A stretch of DNA of 64,000 nucleotides from Rhizocola hellebori (lineage in GTDB: Bacteria; Actinomycetota; Actinomycetes; Mycobacteriales; Micromonosporaceae). Positions within the stretch are counted from its first letter, which is position 1, and the number at the start of each line of letters is the position of its first letter. The stretch spans positions 118,739-182,738 of the forward strand of contig NZ_BONY01000013.1 in assembly GCF_016862955.1 (NCBI RefSeq). Reading direction: 5' to 3'. A model generated the notes under the pieces. The model ran no database searches and was not told the origin of the DNA. It worked only from the letters and a program-made list of their open reading frames with translations. This document shows positions 21,691 through 30,793 of this stretch, piece after piece. The position numbers were made by a program, and so were the translations under genes.

Positions 21691-21928
21691 CGCGGAGCAG
21701 GACCCTCCTGTTGAACGGGCGTTTAGATGGTTCACACGATAACCATGGCTGATGTTACCAGTGAGTAAGGTCCATGGATTTTCGAGTGAAGTGAAACACC
21801 TCACCGCTCTTTGTGTAAGAAAATGGGACACATGCCCGCCAAAGTTCACCGCATCACGCCCGCGCCGACGCAACACCTGTGCTCCTGCGGCCAGCTGCGC
21901 GAGCAGTGCGTGCGCGAGGCCGTGCGCG

Positions 21929-22729
21929 CTATGTGGCGCTAGGCCGCCAGATGTAGGGCGTGGTGGTGGTCACGGCCACAAAGCCAAGGCGCTCAAGGAT
22001 TGGGCGGCTGTCGTCGGAGGCGTCCACCTGAAGGTAGGTATAGCCGCGCTCGATCGCGTCGGCTGCCCGCACCGCGACCAGTGCTTTGTAGATGCCGCGT
22101 CCCCTGTACTCCTTCAGGGTCGCCCCGCCCCAGAGCCCGGCGAAATCGGTGCCGGGCACGAACCGGATCCACGCCGCGCTCACCGGCTTCCCGTCGGCCT
22201 CGGCGACGTAAACCCGCATGTCGTCCCCGGACTCGGTGCGCAGCATCTCGGCCAGCCAGCTCATGTCGGTCTCCCAGACCACGGACTTCGTCGCCGCTAT
22301 CCGGTCGAAATCCTCGGCCGAGGTGGTGAGCCGGATCTGGACACCCTCCGGCGCCGGGCGCGACGAAGCCTGTGCGCTGGCCAGGCCGACGACGACGGTC
22401 TCCCGCTCCTCGGGCTCGAAACCGGCCGCCACCAAGCGTTGCGGCAGGTCGGCCGGCTCATCGTGGCCACGGGTCTTCCACTCGAACTTCTCGCCCCGCT
22501 CGGCGAAGACGGCGACCTGGCGCGCGATCAGCGCGTCAAGCTCCGCACCGCGCAACCCGCCCAGGTCCCGATAGTCCACGAACCCGCCACCGTAAAGGCC
22601 AGTCAGCCGGCGCACCGGGCCGTCCCATTCCACCTGCGCTCCGGGCGGAAGATGCGCCTCGTCGGCTCCAGCGCGCAGCTGTGAGTCATATGCCTCGAGC
22701 AGGACCTGAGGATCTAGTAAGTCAGCCAT
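21929..22729 (-). CDS. GNAT-family acetyltransferase
   Basis: About 266 residues. The C-terminal half is a GNAT domain: strand MRVYVAEADGKPVSAAWIRF, the acetyl-CoA pyrophosphate loop in LKEYRGRGIYKALV, then YLQVDASDDSRPILERLGF. The N-terminal half (residues 1-115) is a degenerate GNAT-like region. Substrate unknown. ATG at 22729 is chosen because TAGTAT lies exactly 7 nt upstream, giving a leaderless message; ATG at 22738 is the alternative. It is divergent from the DUF202 gene, only 18 nt away. Confidence 0.83.
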   Translation of the reverse strand: MADLLDPQVLLEAYDSQLRAGADEAHLPPGAQVEWDGPVRRLTGLYGGGFVDYRDLGGLRGAELDALIARQVAVFAERGEKFEWKTRGHDEPADLPQRLVAAGFEPEERETVVVGLASAQASSRPAPEGVQIRLTTSAEDFDRIAATKSVVWETDMSWLAEMLRTESGDDMRVYVAEADGKPVSAAWIRFVPGTDFAGLWGGATLKEYRGRGIYKALVAVRAADAIERGYTYLQVDASDDSRPILERLGFVAVTTTTPYIWRPSAT

Positions 22730-22735
22730 TGTGGC

Positions 22736-22742
22736 CATACTA
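22736..22742. promoter_or_regulatory. overlapping divergent -10 boxes
   Basis: CATACTA serves both directions. On the minus strand TAGTAT lies 7 nt before the GNAT ATG at 22729; on the plus strand CATACT lies 6 nt before the DUF202 GTG at 22748. Both transcripts would be leaderless and the two polymerases would melt the same seven bases. Confidence 0.5.
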
Positions 22743-22747
22743 AGAAG

Positions 22748-23134
22748 GTGTGGGGCAGGGTGCGCAACTGGTTTGATCCCGACGAGGTGCGGCAGGTCGG
22801 CTCCACGCCCGACTATCGCTTCTCGCTGGCCAACGAGCGCACCTTCCTGGCCTGGATCAGGACAGGGCTGGCGCTGATCGCGGCCGGGCTGGGCGTGGCC
22901 CAGTTCCTCAGCCCGCTTCCGATTCCGCACCTGCGCGAGATCCTGGCGATCCTGCCCATCGCGGTCGGCGCGGGTTGCGCCCTGCGCGGAATCGACCACT
23001 GGATCCGATGCGAGGTGGCCATGCGCACCGACCGGCCGCTTCCGCCATCGCGGTTTCCGGCCCTGCTGGCGTTGGTGGTGGCGGTCAGCGCGCTGCTCGC
23101 GGTGGTGTACGTGATCGCCGATGCCACCCGATAG
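22748..23134 (+). CDS. DUF202 (YidH-like) membrane protein
   Basis: A 128-residue protein with the DUF202 signature FSLANERTFLAWIRTGLALI followed by three membrane helices (about residues 38-55, 65-80 and 105-124). The family is widespread, inner membrane, and of unknown function. The GTG start is followed by MWGRVRNWFDPDEVR-type soluble residues facing the cytoplasm. The next DUF202 gene overlaps its end by 14 nt. Confidence 0.85.
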   Translation: MWGRVRNWFDPDEVRQVGSTPDYRFSLANERTFLAWIRTGLALIAAGLGVAQFLSPLPIPHLREILAILPIAVGAGCALRGIDHWIRCEVAMRTDRPLPPSRFPALLALVVAVSALLAVVYVIADATR

Positions 23135-23414
23135 TGCCCCGCAGCGCACCCGGCTGTCGTGGCGGCGGACCACCCTCTCCGCGACCGCGGTGCTGGTCCT
23201 GCTGATCCGGCTGGCTCTGCTGCAGGACAACCGGGCGGTGGCGATCACCGTCACCGCGCTCGGCGCGCTGAGCTGGGTGACGTTGCTGGCGGTGGTACAG
23301 CGCCGCATTTACGCGCTCGGGCAGCTGGCCAGGCCGTCAAGGTGGATATTGATCCTCGTCGCGGCCGTGTGCGCGTGCTTCGGCGCACTGGGGGTCGTGC
23401 TCGCGCTCGCGTAG
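23121..23414 (+). CDS. second DUF202 membrane protein
   Basis: A 97-residue protein with the shortened DUF202 motif RTRLSWRRTTLSA and three membrane helices. It overlaps the preceding DUF202 gene by 14 nt, and such long/short DUF202 pairs are common in actinobacteria, so the products may form one complex. No function is known. Confidence 0.8.
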   Translation: MPPDSAPQRTRLSWRRTTLSATAVLVLLIRLALLQDNRAVAITVTALGALSWVTLLAVVQRRIYALGQLARPSRWILILVAAVCACFGALGVVLALA

Positions 23415-23431
23415 GCCTATTCTCATACGCC

Positions 23432-23854
23432 ATGGCACGCTTCTGGCTGTTCTTCGTCGTAGCCAACCTCATCCTGACCGCGGCCGCCCTGATCAGCTGC
23501 CTCTCCGCTGAAGACGAGGACATCCGGGGTCTGCCCAGAATCGGCTGGGTAATCGTGATCCTGCTCTTCTCGCCGGTCGGCTCCATCGTCTGGTTCTTCG
23601 TCGGGAAAACCCCTTACAGCGTGCCCCGCAAGCAGGTCTGGCGTCCGGGCAGCGGCTTCCCGGAGAACGAGCGTCCACGTAGGACGGTCGCGCCCGACGA
23701 CGACCCCGACTTCCTCAAGGGGATCGAACGCAATCGACGGGAGCTCGAGGCCGCCCAGCAGACCGAGGCCGAGCGGGAGCTTCTGCGCAAATGGGAGGAA
23801 GATCTGCGCCGCCGGGAGGACGACCTCAACAAGCGCGACAAGCCGGACGACTAG
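23432..23854 (+). CDS. PLDc_N-domain membrane protein with charged coiled-coil tail
   Basis: A 140-residue protein. Two hydrophobic helices (residues 3-22 and 34-54) bracket the PLDc_N motif IGWVIVILLFSPVGSIVWFF, which in longer proteins precedes phospholipase D domains. No catalytic domain is present. The C-terminal 60 residues are strongly charged and helical (NRRELEAAQQTEAERELLRK), likely a coiled coil in the cytoplasm. ATG at 23432 lies 17 nt after the DUF202 gene; the longer open frame upstream overlaps it and is not used. Confidence 0.75.
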   Translation: MARFWLFFVVANLILTAAALISCLSAEDEDIRGLPRIGWVIVILLFSPVGSIVWFFVGKTPYSVPRKQVWRPGSGFPENERPRRTVAPDDDPDFLKGIERNRRELEAAQQTEAERELLRKWEEDLRRREDDLNKRDKPDD

Positions 23855-23904
23855 CCCATCTCCCGGGTGGTCAAAACCTGAAACATATTCTAATGTCTGC
23901 CGCC

Positions 23905-25938
23905 ATGAGGAGAATCACGCGCCTGGTTGGCGTGTTCGCGGTGCTGACCCTGGGTGCGCTGACCTACGCGTCGCCCGCTTCGGCGCACGAGGAGCGGCAA
24001 ACCCGCGAACTCGACGGCAAAGGCAGCGTGCCCGTCTATCGAACCGACGGACCGACCATCCTGGTCTGCAAAACCGACAAGGCCGCCTTCGACAGCAAGA
24101 TCGCGGGCTATCCCGCCGCGCTCAAAGCCGAGAACGAGCGCCTTTGGCAGGAGTGCCAGGCCACCGGCCACCGGCATGTCCAGGAGGCCGTGGACGCGGC
24201 GAAGCTACCCGGTACCAACATAAAGATTCTCCCCGGCCTCTACCTTGAGGAACCGTCGCTGGCCGAACCCAACCCGGCCTGTGACGCGACCTTCAAGAAC
24301 GCCCCCAAGGGCAAGATCTACGAAGAGTTCGCCATCTTGACCTGGGATCAGCAGCTGGCCTGCCCGCATCTGACCAACCTGGTCGCGATCCTGGGCAAGA
24401 AGAACCTGCAGATCGAGGGGACGGGCGCCTCGCGTGAGGACGTGCTCATCGACGCGCAATACAAGAAGCTCAACGCTGTTCGGGCCGACAACTCCGACGG
24501 CGTCTACTTCAAGAACCTGAGCGTGCAGCGCGCGGAGTTCAATGCCCTCTACGTCATGGAAACCGACGGCTTCGTCATCGACAACGTGATGGGCCGCTGG
24601 AACGACGAGTACGCCTTCCTCACCTTCGCCGTCGACCACGGCCTCTACACCGACTGTGAGGGCTACGGCAACGGCGACTCCGCCATCTACCCGGGCGCGG
24701 CGTCGAACATCAACAAGAACAACGGGCACAACGTCCCGCGCTACGCGGTGGAAATCAAGAACTGCTGGGGTCATCACAACACGCTGGGCTACTCCGGCAC
24801 CGCAGGCGACTCGGTCTGGGTACACGACAGCAAGTTCACCGACAACACCGCGGGCATCGCCACCGACAGCGCCTTCGCCAACCACCCGGGCATGCCGCAG
24901 AACCACGCCAAGTTCGAGCGCAACATCATCGCGAACAACAATGTCAGCTACTACAAGTACATCGTCGACGGCACGTGCAAAAAGCCGTTCAAGGACCGCG
25001 GTTACGAGCAGGGTGTGGTCTGTCCCGCGGTCGGCGTGCCGCTGGGCACGGGCATCATCAACCCCGGTGGCAACTACAACATCTGGCGCGACAACTGGAT
25101 TTACGGCAACAACTACTCCGGCTTCGTCACCAGTTTCGTACCCGGCTTCGTGCGCAACGACAACGAGTTCGCCCAGCAGTTCGACACCTCGCACCACAAC
25201 CGCTATATGGGCAACCGGATGGGCGTTTCCGAGACCGGGCAAGCCAAGCCCAACGGGCTGAACTTCTGGTGGGACGGCCAGGGCGTCGGCTCGTGCTGGA
25301 CACCGATGAAGGACACCAATATCCGCACCCTCCCGGCCTGCGGCGCGGACGAGCTGCCCAGCATCGGCGTCCATCGCTACTTCGGCGAGCCCGCGAACAC
25401 CTTGAAGATGCTCGAATGTTCCGGCTACAGCTCGCGCGGCCAGAACATTCCGGCCGGCTGTGACTGGTACGGGGAGTTCGGCGCCACCGGCTGGTTCGAC
25501 CGGGTCGAGGTGCGCAATGCCACGCTCGGCGCGATCGTTCTGGCGCTGGCCGCGATCGGGCTCTTCTTCCGCCGCCTGCGCCACAGCAAGGCGGCCTTGG
25601 CCGGGCTGCTGATCGGCCTCGCCGGTCTGGTGGTCGGGGTCTTCGGCACCATCGAGATGGGCAGCGTCATGCACCCGATCGGCCTGGCGCTCTATGGGCT
25701 CGGTTTCGTCTTGCTGGGTCTGGCGTTGCGCAAACACGGCACGCGCAAGCTCGGCACGCTCACCCTGATCGTGGCCGCCTTCGCCCTGCTGGGCGCGATC
25801 GACCACGGCCTCATCATGATTCCCTACCTCTCGGTCTCACCTGCCCTGCTGCGTGTGATCACCGAGCTGATCTGGGTCCCCTGGGCCCTCGGCGCGATCG
25901 TCGTCGGCCACCGCGTCCAAAAAGAAATACCGGCGTAG
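23905..25938 (+). CDS. secreted parallel beta-helix protein with five-helix membrane tail
   Basis: About 677 residues. A signal peptide (MRRITRLVGVFAVLTLGALT, ending ASPASA) leads to a 520-residue exported domain. It has repeated beta-helix rungs rich in N/D/G turns (VYFKNLSVQRAEFNALYVME, VWVHDSKFTDNTAGIATDSA, NIWRDNWIYGNNYSGF) and at least eight Cys residues, so disulfides are likely. The last 130 residues hold five hydrophobic helices separated by short basic loops. Beta-helix repeat proteins often bind or cut polysaccharide, but no catalytic triad is evident. TAATGT ends 8 nt before ATG 23905, suggesting a leaderless start; ATG 23893 is the alternative. Confidence 0.75.
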   Translation: MRRITRLVGVFAVLTLGALTYASPASAHEERQTRELDGKGSVPVYRTDGPTILVCKTDKAAFDSKIAGYPAALKAENERLWQECQATGHRHVQEAVDAAKLPGTNIKILPGLYLEEPSLAEPNPACDATFKNAPKGKIYEEFAILTWDQQLACPHLTNLVAILGKKNLQIEGTGASREDVLIDAQYKKLNAVRADNSDGVYFKNLSVQRAEFNALYVMETDGFVIDNVMGRWNDEYAFLTFAVDHGLYTDCEGYGNGDSAIYPGAASNINKNNGHNVPRYAVEIKNCWGHHNTLGYSGTAGDSVWVHDSKFTDNTAGIATDSAFANHPGMPQNHAKFERNIIANNNVSYYKYIVDGTCKKPFKDRGYEQGVVCPAVGVPLGTGIINPGGNYNIWRDNWIYGNNYSGFVTSFVPGFVRNDNEFAQQFDTSHHNRYMGNRMGVSETGQAKPNGLNFWWDGQGVGSCWTPMKDTNIRTLPACGADELPSIGVHRYFGEPANTLKMLECSGYSSRGQNIPAGCDWYGEFGATGWFDRVEVRNATLGAIVLALAAIGLFFRRLRHSKAALAGLLIGLAGLVVGVFGTIEMGSVMHPIGLALYGLGFVLLGLALRKHGTRKLGTLTLIVAAFALLGAIDHGLIMIPYLSVSPALLRVITELIWVPWALGAIVVGHRVQKEIPA

Positions 25939-25990
25939 TTTGCAGCGCCGCGCGTTTGCTTCGCACGCGCCAGAATTACAGAATCGTCAT

Positions 25991-28900
25991 GTGAAGATCT
26001 CACTGCTCGGGCCGGTGGAGGTGCGCGCCGACGATGGCTCGCTGCTCGACCTCGGCGGGGCGCGCCTGCGCACCCTGCTGATCCGGCTCGCGCTGGAGCC
26101 GCGCCGAACCGTGAGCCACGATGCCCTCGTCGATGCCGTCTGGGCCGACGAACCGCCGGCGAACTCTTCGAATGCATTGCAGCAGCTGGTTTCCCGGCTG
26201 CGGCGGCGTGGCCTTCCCATCCATGCCGATTCTGCTGGGTACCGGTTGGAGCTTGCCGAAAGCGATATAGACATCTTCAGTTCCGAGCCGACCGGGCCAT
26301 GGCGCGGCCCGGCTCTGGCCGAAGTGGCCGACCGCGATTTCGCCCGAGCCCACCTCACCCGCCTGAGCGAGCTGCGGGCGCAGGCGGCCGAGGAAACCGC
26401 CACCACCATCGGCGATCTGGAGGCCCTCGCGGCCGAACATCCGTTGCGCGAACGCCCGGTCGAGCTGCTGATGCGGGCCCTGTGGCGGCTCGGCCGGCCG
26501 GCTGAGGCGCTCGCCGCCTTCGAACGCTATCGCGACCTGGTGGCCGAGCAGCTGGGCGCCGACCCGTCACCCGCGCTCGCCGCGCTCAACGTCGAGATCC
26601 TGCGCGGGCAACAGCCCGACCGTCCTTCGCTTCCGGTCGCGCTCACCTCTTTCGTGGGCCGCGACGGCGATCTGTCCCAGCTTCGGGAGTTGCTAGGCAC
26701 AACGCGCCTGGTCACCCTGACCGGGCCCGGCGGCTCGGGCAAGACCCGCCTCGCGCTGGAAACGGCGCGGCTGCTGGCCGCACAGCCGGCGGGCGGCGAT
26801 GCCGCGGTGCGCCTCGTCGAGCTGGCGCCGCTGGGCGAGGCGGTCGAGGTGCCGACCGCAATCCTTGCCGCGCTTGGCATTCGAGAACACACCCTGCTCA
26901 TTCACCGAGGCGTGGCCGTCGACGCCCAAGACCCGATCGATCGCGTCATCGCGGCCCTGAGCCATCGGCGCCTGCTGCTCATCCTGGACAACTGCGAACA
27001 CCTGCTGGACCCGGTGGCGCGGGTGGCCGAGGCCGTGCTCACCACCTGTCCCGGGGTCACCGTGCTGGCCACCAGCCGAGAACCCTTGGGGCTCATCGGC
27101 GAGACGCTCTGGCCGGTGGAGCCGCTGCCGGGTCTGGCCGCGGTGGCGATGCTCACCGATCGCGCTCGGGCCGTGAAGCCCGGTTTCGATGCCGAAGCCG
27201 ATGAGCTTGACCGGCTTTGCCTTGCCCTGGACAGGATGCCGCTGGCCATCGAGCTCGCCGCCGCCCGGTTGCGCACGCTGTCGCTGCACCAGCTCACCTC
27301 GCGCATCGACGAGCGCTTCCGGCTGCTGACCGGCGGGAGCCGGACTGCCCTTCCACGCCATCAAACCCTGCGCGCCGTGGTCGACTGGAGCTGGGACCTG
27401 TGCGATGAGCAGGAGCGCGCGGTGTGGCGGGCGCTTTCGGTCTTCCACGGCGGTGCGACGCTGGGGGCCATCGAGGCGGTCGCCGGGGCCGAAGCCTTCG
27501 ACCACCTGAGCGGGCTCGTCGACAAGTCTCTGGTCAACGCCGAAGGCGAGCGCTATTCGATGCTGGAGACCATCCGCGAGTACGGCCTCGACCGGCTCGG
27601 CCCGGCCGACCGCGCGGCGCTGGAAGGGGCGCACGCCGCGTACTTCGCCGAGCTGGCTGAGCAGGCCGAGCCGCATCTGCGGGAGTCCACCCAGATCGAG
27701 TGGCTCGCCGTGCTGCGGGCCGACCACGACAACCTGCATGCCGCGCTGCGCCGCCGCATCGCCGCGCGCGACACGGCAACCGCCATCCAGCTGGTCGCCG
27801 GGCTGGGCTGGTACTGGTGGCTGTCGGGCTATCGCGCCGAGGGCAGTTCCCTTGCCGCGGAAGCACTTGCCCTGCCCGAGGCGGGTGAGCCCTCGCTGCA
27901 GCGCCGAGCCATCGCCCTGACCATGGCAGCGTTGAATGTCATCGACGGGCGCGGTGACATGGTGCGGGCCAAGGAATGGTTCCAGCAGGCCTCCGCCCTG
28001 GTGACAGAGTCCGGCCCGGCACACCCGCTGCTCAAAATGGTCCAGCCCACCACCCTGCTCGCGTCGTGGGATCTGGCCTCAGCCCCCGAGCTGCTGCCCG
28101 CCTATCGGGTGCTGTTCGCCGATCCCGACCCCTGGGTGGCCGCCACGGCGAGAGCCTTCCACGCCCACACGCTGGTGAACATCGGCCAGACCGGGCCGCA
28201 GGCCAAGGCGGACTTCGAGACCGCGCTGGCGCTATACCGCACGGTCGGCGACAGGTGGGGCATGTCCCTTGCGCTGGAAGCACTTTCGATGATGGAAGCG
28301 CAGGAGGGCGACTTCGCCGCGTCGGCCCAGCGGGCGCTGGAGGCCGACGGGCTGCTGACGGTGCTGGGGACCTCGGAGGATCTGCTGCAGCTGCGCCTGC
28401 GCCTGGCCCAGGCGCAATGGTTCCTGGGCGACACCGACGGCAGCATCGCCACCATCGCCGCGGCGGAGCGCCAGGCCGAGAAGCTCGGCTCGAGCTTCGG
28501 ACGTGCCGCGACCGCTTTCGCCTGGGCCAGCTATGCCCGGCTGCAGGGCGACTTCGTGAAGGCCAACCGGTTGCTGTGCAAGGCCGCCGAACTCATTGAC
28601 ACCGACATCGTCGCGCCACAGTTCCGCGCGATCCATGCCGGCGCGTTCGGCTTGGTGGCCGCCGCCGAAGGCGACTTCGATCTGGCCCGGCGTCAGCACA
28701 CCATCGCGGTCGAGACCGCCATCGCCTCGGCCGACGCACCGGTCATCGGCTACATCCTGGTCGGCTGCGCCGACCTGTCGCTACGCGAGGGCGACCCCTT
28801 GCTCGCGGCCACCCTGCTCGGCGCGGCCGAGGCGATGAACGGCGCGGTCGATCACTCCATTTTGGACCGTCCCCGCATCGACACGGAGGTCCGCGCGATC

Positions 28901-29002
28901 CTCGGCGAGGAGAGGTTCGTGGCTGCCTACCGGCGCGGCCTGGCCGCCACGATCCCCTCCCTGCCAAAACTGACCGGCCTACCGCTCTCCCTGAGTGCCT
29001 AG
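25991..29002 (+). CDS. AfsR/SARP-family regulator (wHTH-BTAD-NB-ARC-TPR)
   Basis: A 1003-residue regulator. Residues 1-90 form the OmpR-like winged helix (KISLLGPVEVRADDG, LRTLLIRLALEP, NALQQLVSRLRR), followed by the BTAD helical domain to about residue 220 (LRERPVELLMRALWRLGRPA). The ATPase part has a P-loop at about 245 (TGPGGSGKTRLAL) and Walker B at about 327 (LLLILDNCEHLL). The C-terminal 450 residues are TPR-like. SARP proteins activate secondary metabolism or export genes by binding direct repeats. GTG at 25991 gives the exact family start. It converges with the DrrB gene, sharing CTAG between the two stops, and SARP-like repeats lie before drrA. Confidence 0.92.
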   Translation: MKISLLGPVEVRADDGSLLDLGGARLRTLLIRLALEPRRTVSHDALVDAVWADEPPANSSNALQQLVSRLRRRGLPIHADSAGYRLELAESDIDIFSSEPTGPWRGPALAEVADRDFARAHLTRLSELRAQAAEETATTIGDLEALAAEHPLRERPVELLMRALWRLGRPAEALAAFERYRDLVAEQLGADPSPALAALNVEILRGQQPDRPSLPVALTSFVGRDGDLSQLRELLGTTRLVTLTGPGGSGKTRLALETARLLAAQPAGGDAAVRLVELAPLGEAVEVPTAILAALGIREHTLLIHRGVAVDAQDPIDRVIAALSHRRLLLILDNCEHLLDPVARVAEAVLTTCPGVTVLATSREPLGLIGETLWPVEPLPGLAAVAMLTDRARAVKPGFDAEADELDRLCLALDRMPLAIELAAARLRTLSLHQLTSRIDERFRLLTGGSRTALPRHQTLRAVVDWSWDLCDEQERAVWRALSVFHGGATLGAIEAVAGAEAFDHLSGLVDKSLVNAEGERYSMLETIREYGLDRLGPADRAALEGAHAAYFAELAEQAEPHLRESTQIEWLAVLRADHDNLHAALRRRIAARDTATAIQLVAGLGWYWWLSGYRAEGSSLAAEALALPEAGEPSLQRRAIALTMAALNVIDGRGDMVRAKEWFQQASALVTESGPAHPLLKMVQPTTLLASWDLASAPELLPAYRVLFADPDPWVAATARAFHAHTLVNIGQTGPQAKADFETALALYRTVGDRWGMSLALEALSMMEAQEGDFAASAQRALEADGLLTVLGTSEDLLQLRLRLAQAQWFLGDTDGSIATIAAAERQAEKLGSSFGRAATAFAWASYARLQGDFVKANRLLCKAAELIDTDIVAPQFRAIHAGAFGLVAAAEGDFDLARRQHTIAVETAIASADAPVIGYILVGCADLSLREGDPLLAATLLGAAEAMNGAVDHSILDRPRIDTEVRAILGEERFVAAYRRGLAATIPSLPKLTGLPLSLSA

Positions 29003-29793
29003 CGGCGCTTGAGGCGCAGCAAGGCCAGCGGGGCGCAGATGACGGCAATCACCAGACCGCCCAACAGGCCCAGCAACGCGTGCTGCGCCACCGGGCCGCC
29101 GGTGAGCAGGCCGCGCAGGGCGTCGCCGAGCTGGGTCACCGGGTTGATTTTCACGAAGGCCTGCAGCCAGCCGGGCAGCGTCGCGGTCGGGACGTAGGCG
29201 TTGGAAAGGAAGCTCAGCGGGAAGATGGCGGTGAAGCCGTACATCATCACCTTCTCCGGCTCATCGGCGATCGTGCCGCAGAACACGGCAAACCACGAGG
29301 CGAGCAGGGAGAACGTGAGCATCAGCCCGAAGGCGGCCAGCACCGCCACCACCCCTTGGGTGGCCCGGAAACCGATCAGGTAACCGGTCGCCAGCAGGAT
29401 GGTCATCGACCAGCCCTGCTTGACCACGTCGGAGACCACCCGCCCGGCCAGTGGCGACCAGCGAGCGATCGGCAGCGACTGCAGCCGGTCGAAGAAACCC
29501 TTGTGCAGGTCGGTGCTCAGGCCCATGCCGGTGTTCATGGTGGCCATCAGCCCCGACTGCACGATGATGCCGGGAAGCATGAACTGGAGGTATTTCACCG
29601 GATCGCCCATCACCGCCCCACCGAACAGGTAGGTGAACAGCAGCACGAACATGATCGGCTGGAAGCTCAGGTCGCCCAGCTCCATCGGATTGTGGCGGAT
29701 CTGCACCAGGCCACGCCAGGCCAGGGAGGCGGTCTGGCGCAGCCCGACCAGCGGGCTCACCCGGGCGGGAAGGGTGGTGTTGAGTGTGGTCAT
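28999..29793 (-). CDS. DrrB-like ABC-2 exporter permease
   Basis: A 264-residue ABC-2 permease with six membrane helices and the DrrB-family stretches QPIMFVLLFTYLFGGA, YLQFMLPGIIVQ, DLHKGFFDRLQSLPIARWSP and INPVTQLGDALRGLL. It forms the channel for an exported hydrophobic compound with the ATPase encoded just upstream, which overlaps its start by 4 nt. Members of the family confer resistance to daunorubicin and similar drugs; the substrate here is unknown. Confidence 0.9.
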   Translation of the reverse strand: MTTLNTTLPARVSPLVGLRQTASLAWRGLVQIRHNPMELGDLSFQPIMFVLLFTYLFGGAVMGDPVKYLQFMLPGIIVQSGLMATMNTGMGLSTDLHKGFFDRLQSLPIARWSPLAGRVVSDVVKQGWSMTILLATGYLIGFRATQGVVAVLAAFGLMLTFSLLASWFAVFCGTIADEPEKVMMYGFTAIFPLSFLSNAYVPTATLPGWLQAFVKINPVTQLGDALRGLLTGGPVAQHALLGLLGGLVIAVICAPLALLRLKRR

Positions 29794-30740
29794 TTCGTCA
29801 CCTCTACGGAATCCTCGGCCCGGTGGCCGGTAAGGGCTAGGAACACTTCGTCCAAAGTGGACGTCCGCAGGGCCAGCTCGCCCACGGTCACGCCGGCATC
29901 GTCGAGCCGGCGCACCACGGCCGGCAGCACCGCCGGATCGGTGACCCGCGCGGTGATGAACCCGTTCTCCAGCTCGGCCTTCGCCGCCAGCTCGGCCACC
30001 ACGGCCCGGACCTTCTCGGTGTCGCCGTCTAGCAGTGGCCGCACGGCAAGCACCTGCGCCCCGGTCTGCCGCTTCAGCTCGGCCGGCGTGCCGCTGGCGA
30101 TGACCCGGCCGTGGTCGATGACGACGATCTCACCGGCCAGCTGGTCGGCCTCGTCGAGGTATTGCGTTGTCAGCAGCACGGTCACGCCCTCGGCCACCAG
30201 GCCGCGCACGATCTCCCAGACCTCGTTGCGGGCGCGCGGATCCAGCCCGGTGGTGGGCTCGTCGAGAAAGAGCAGCTTGGGACGGCCGATAAGGCTGGCC
30301 GCCAGGTCGAGCCGGCGGCGCATGCCACCGGAATAGGTCTTGGCCGCACGGTCGGCGGCATCGTCGAGATGGAAGCCGCGCAACAACTCCGCGGCTCGGG
30401 CCCGCGCGTCAGGACGGGACATGCCGAGCAGACGCCCAAGCAGGCGCAGGTTTTCCGCACCGGTCAGGGACTCGTCCACCGAGGCGTATTGGCCGGTAAG
30501 GCCGATCAGGCTACGCACCCGGTGGGCGTCTTTGACCACATCCAGCCCGCCTACCCGCGCCATTCCGGCGTCGGGGGCCAGCAGCGTGGCGAGGATCCGC
30601 ACCGCCGTCGTCTTGCCCGCCCCATTCGGGCCGAGCAGGCCGAGGACGGTGCCGGAGCTCACCGCGAGGTCCACACCGTCGAGCGCTTTGGTCTGGCCGA
30701 ACGACTTGACCAGACCTTCGGCAACGATCGCTTTAGTCAT
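29790..30740 (-). CDS. DrrA-like ABC exporter ATPase
   Basis: A 316-residue ATPase of the daunorubicin-resistance DrrA family. It has Walker A (LGPNGAGKTTAVRIL), Q loop (LTGQYASVDESLTG), signature YSGGMRRRLDLA, Walker B (LLFLDEPTTGLDPRAR) and the DrrA-type C-terminal extension ending in LRTSTLDEVFLALTGH. It powers the DrrB-like permease with which it is translationally coupled. The ATG at 30740 is 7 nt after a possible -10 (CACGAT), and that is preceded by 11-bp-spaced direct repeats. Confidence 0.93.
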   Translation of the reverse strand: MTKAIVAEGLVKSFGQTKALDGVDLAVSSGTVLGLLGPNGAGKTTAVRILATLLAPDAGMARVGGLDVVKDAHRVRSLIGLTGQYASVDESLTGAENLRLLGRLLGMSRPDARARAAELLRGFHLDDAADRAAKTYSGGMRRRLDLAASLIGRPKLLFLDEPTTGLDPRARNEVWEIVRGLVAEGVTVLLTTQYLDEADQLAGEIVVIDHGRVIASGTPAELKRQTGAQVLAVRPLLDGDTEKVRAVVAELAAKAELENGFITARVTDPAVLPAVVRRLDDAGVTVGELALRTSTLDEVFLALTGHRAEDSVEVTK

Positions 30741-30763
30741 GCCCCAGATCGTGGCGCTGAGGT

Positions 30764-30793
30764 CTGACAGCGTGCTGACAGCTTGCTGTTAAG
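30764..30793 (-). promoter_or_regulatory. SARP-type direct repeats before drrA
   Basis: CTGACAGC occurs at 30764-30771 and 30775-30782, exactly 11 bp apart, and a third degenerate copy (CTGTTAAG) starts at 30786, again 11 bp on. SARP regulators bind heptamer direct repeats with an 11-bp period placed about 8 bp before the -10. Here a CACGAT sequence lies about 10 bp downstream on the minus strand, followed 7 nt later by the drrA ATG. The distal copy overlaps the stop of the ilvG-like gene. Confidence 0.55.
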
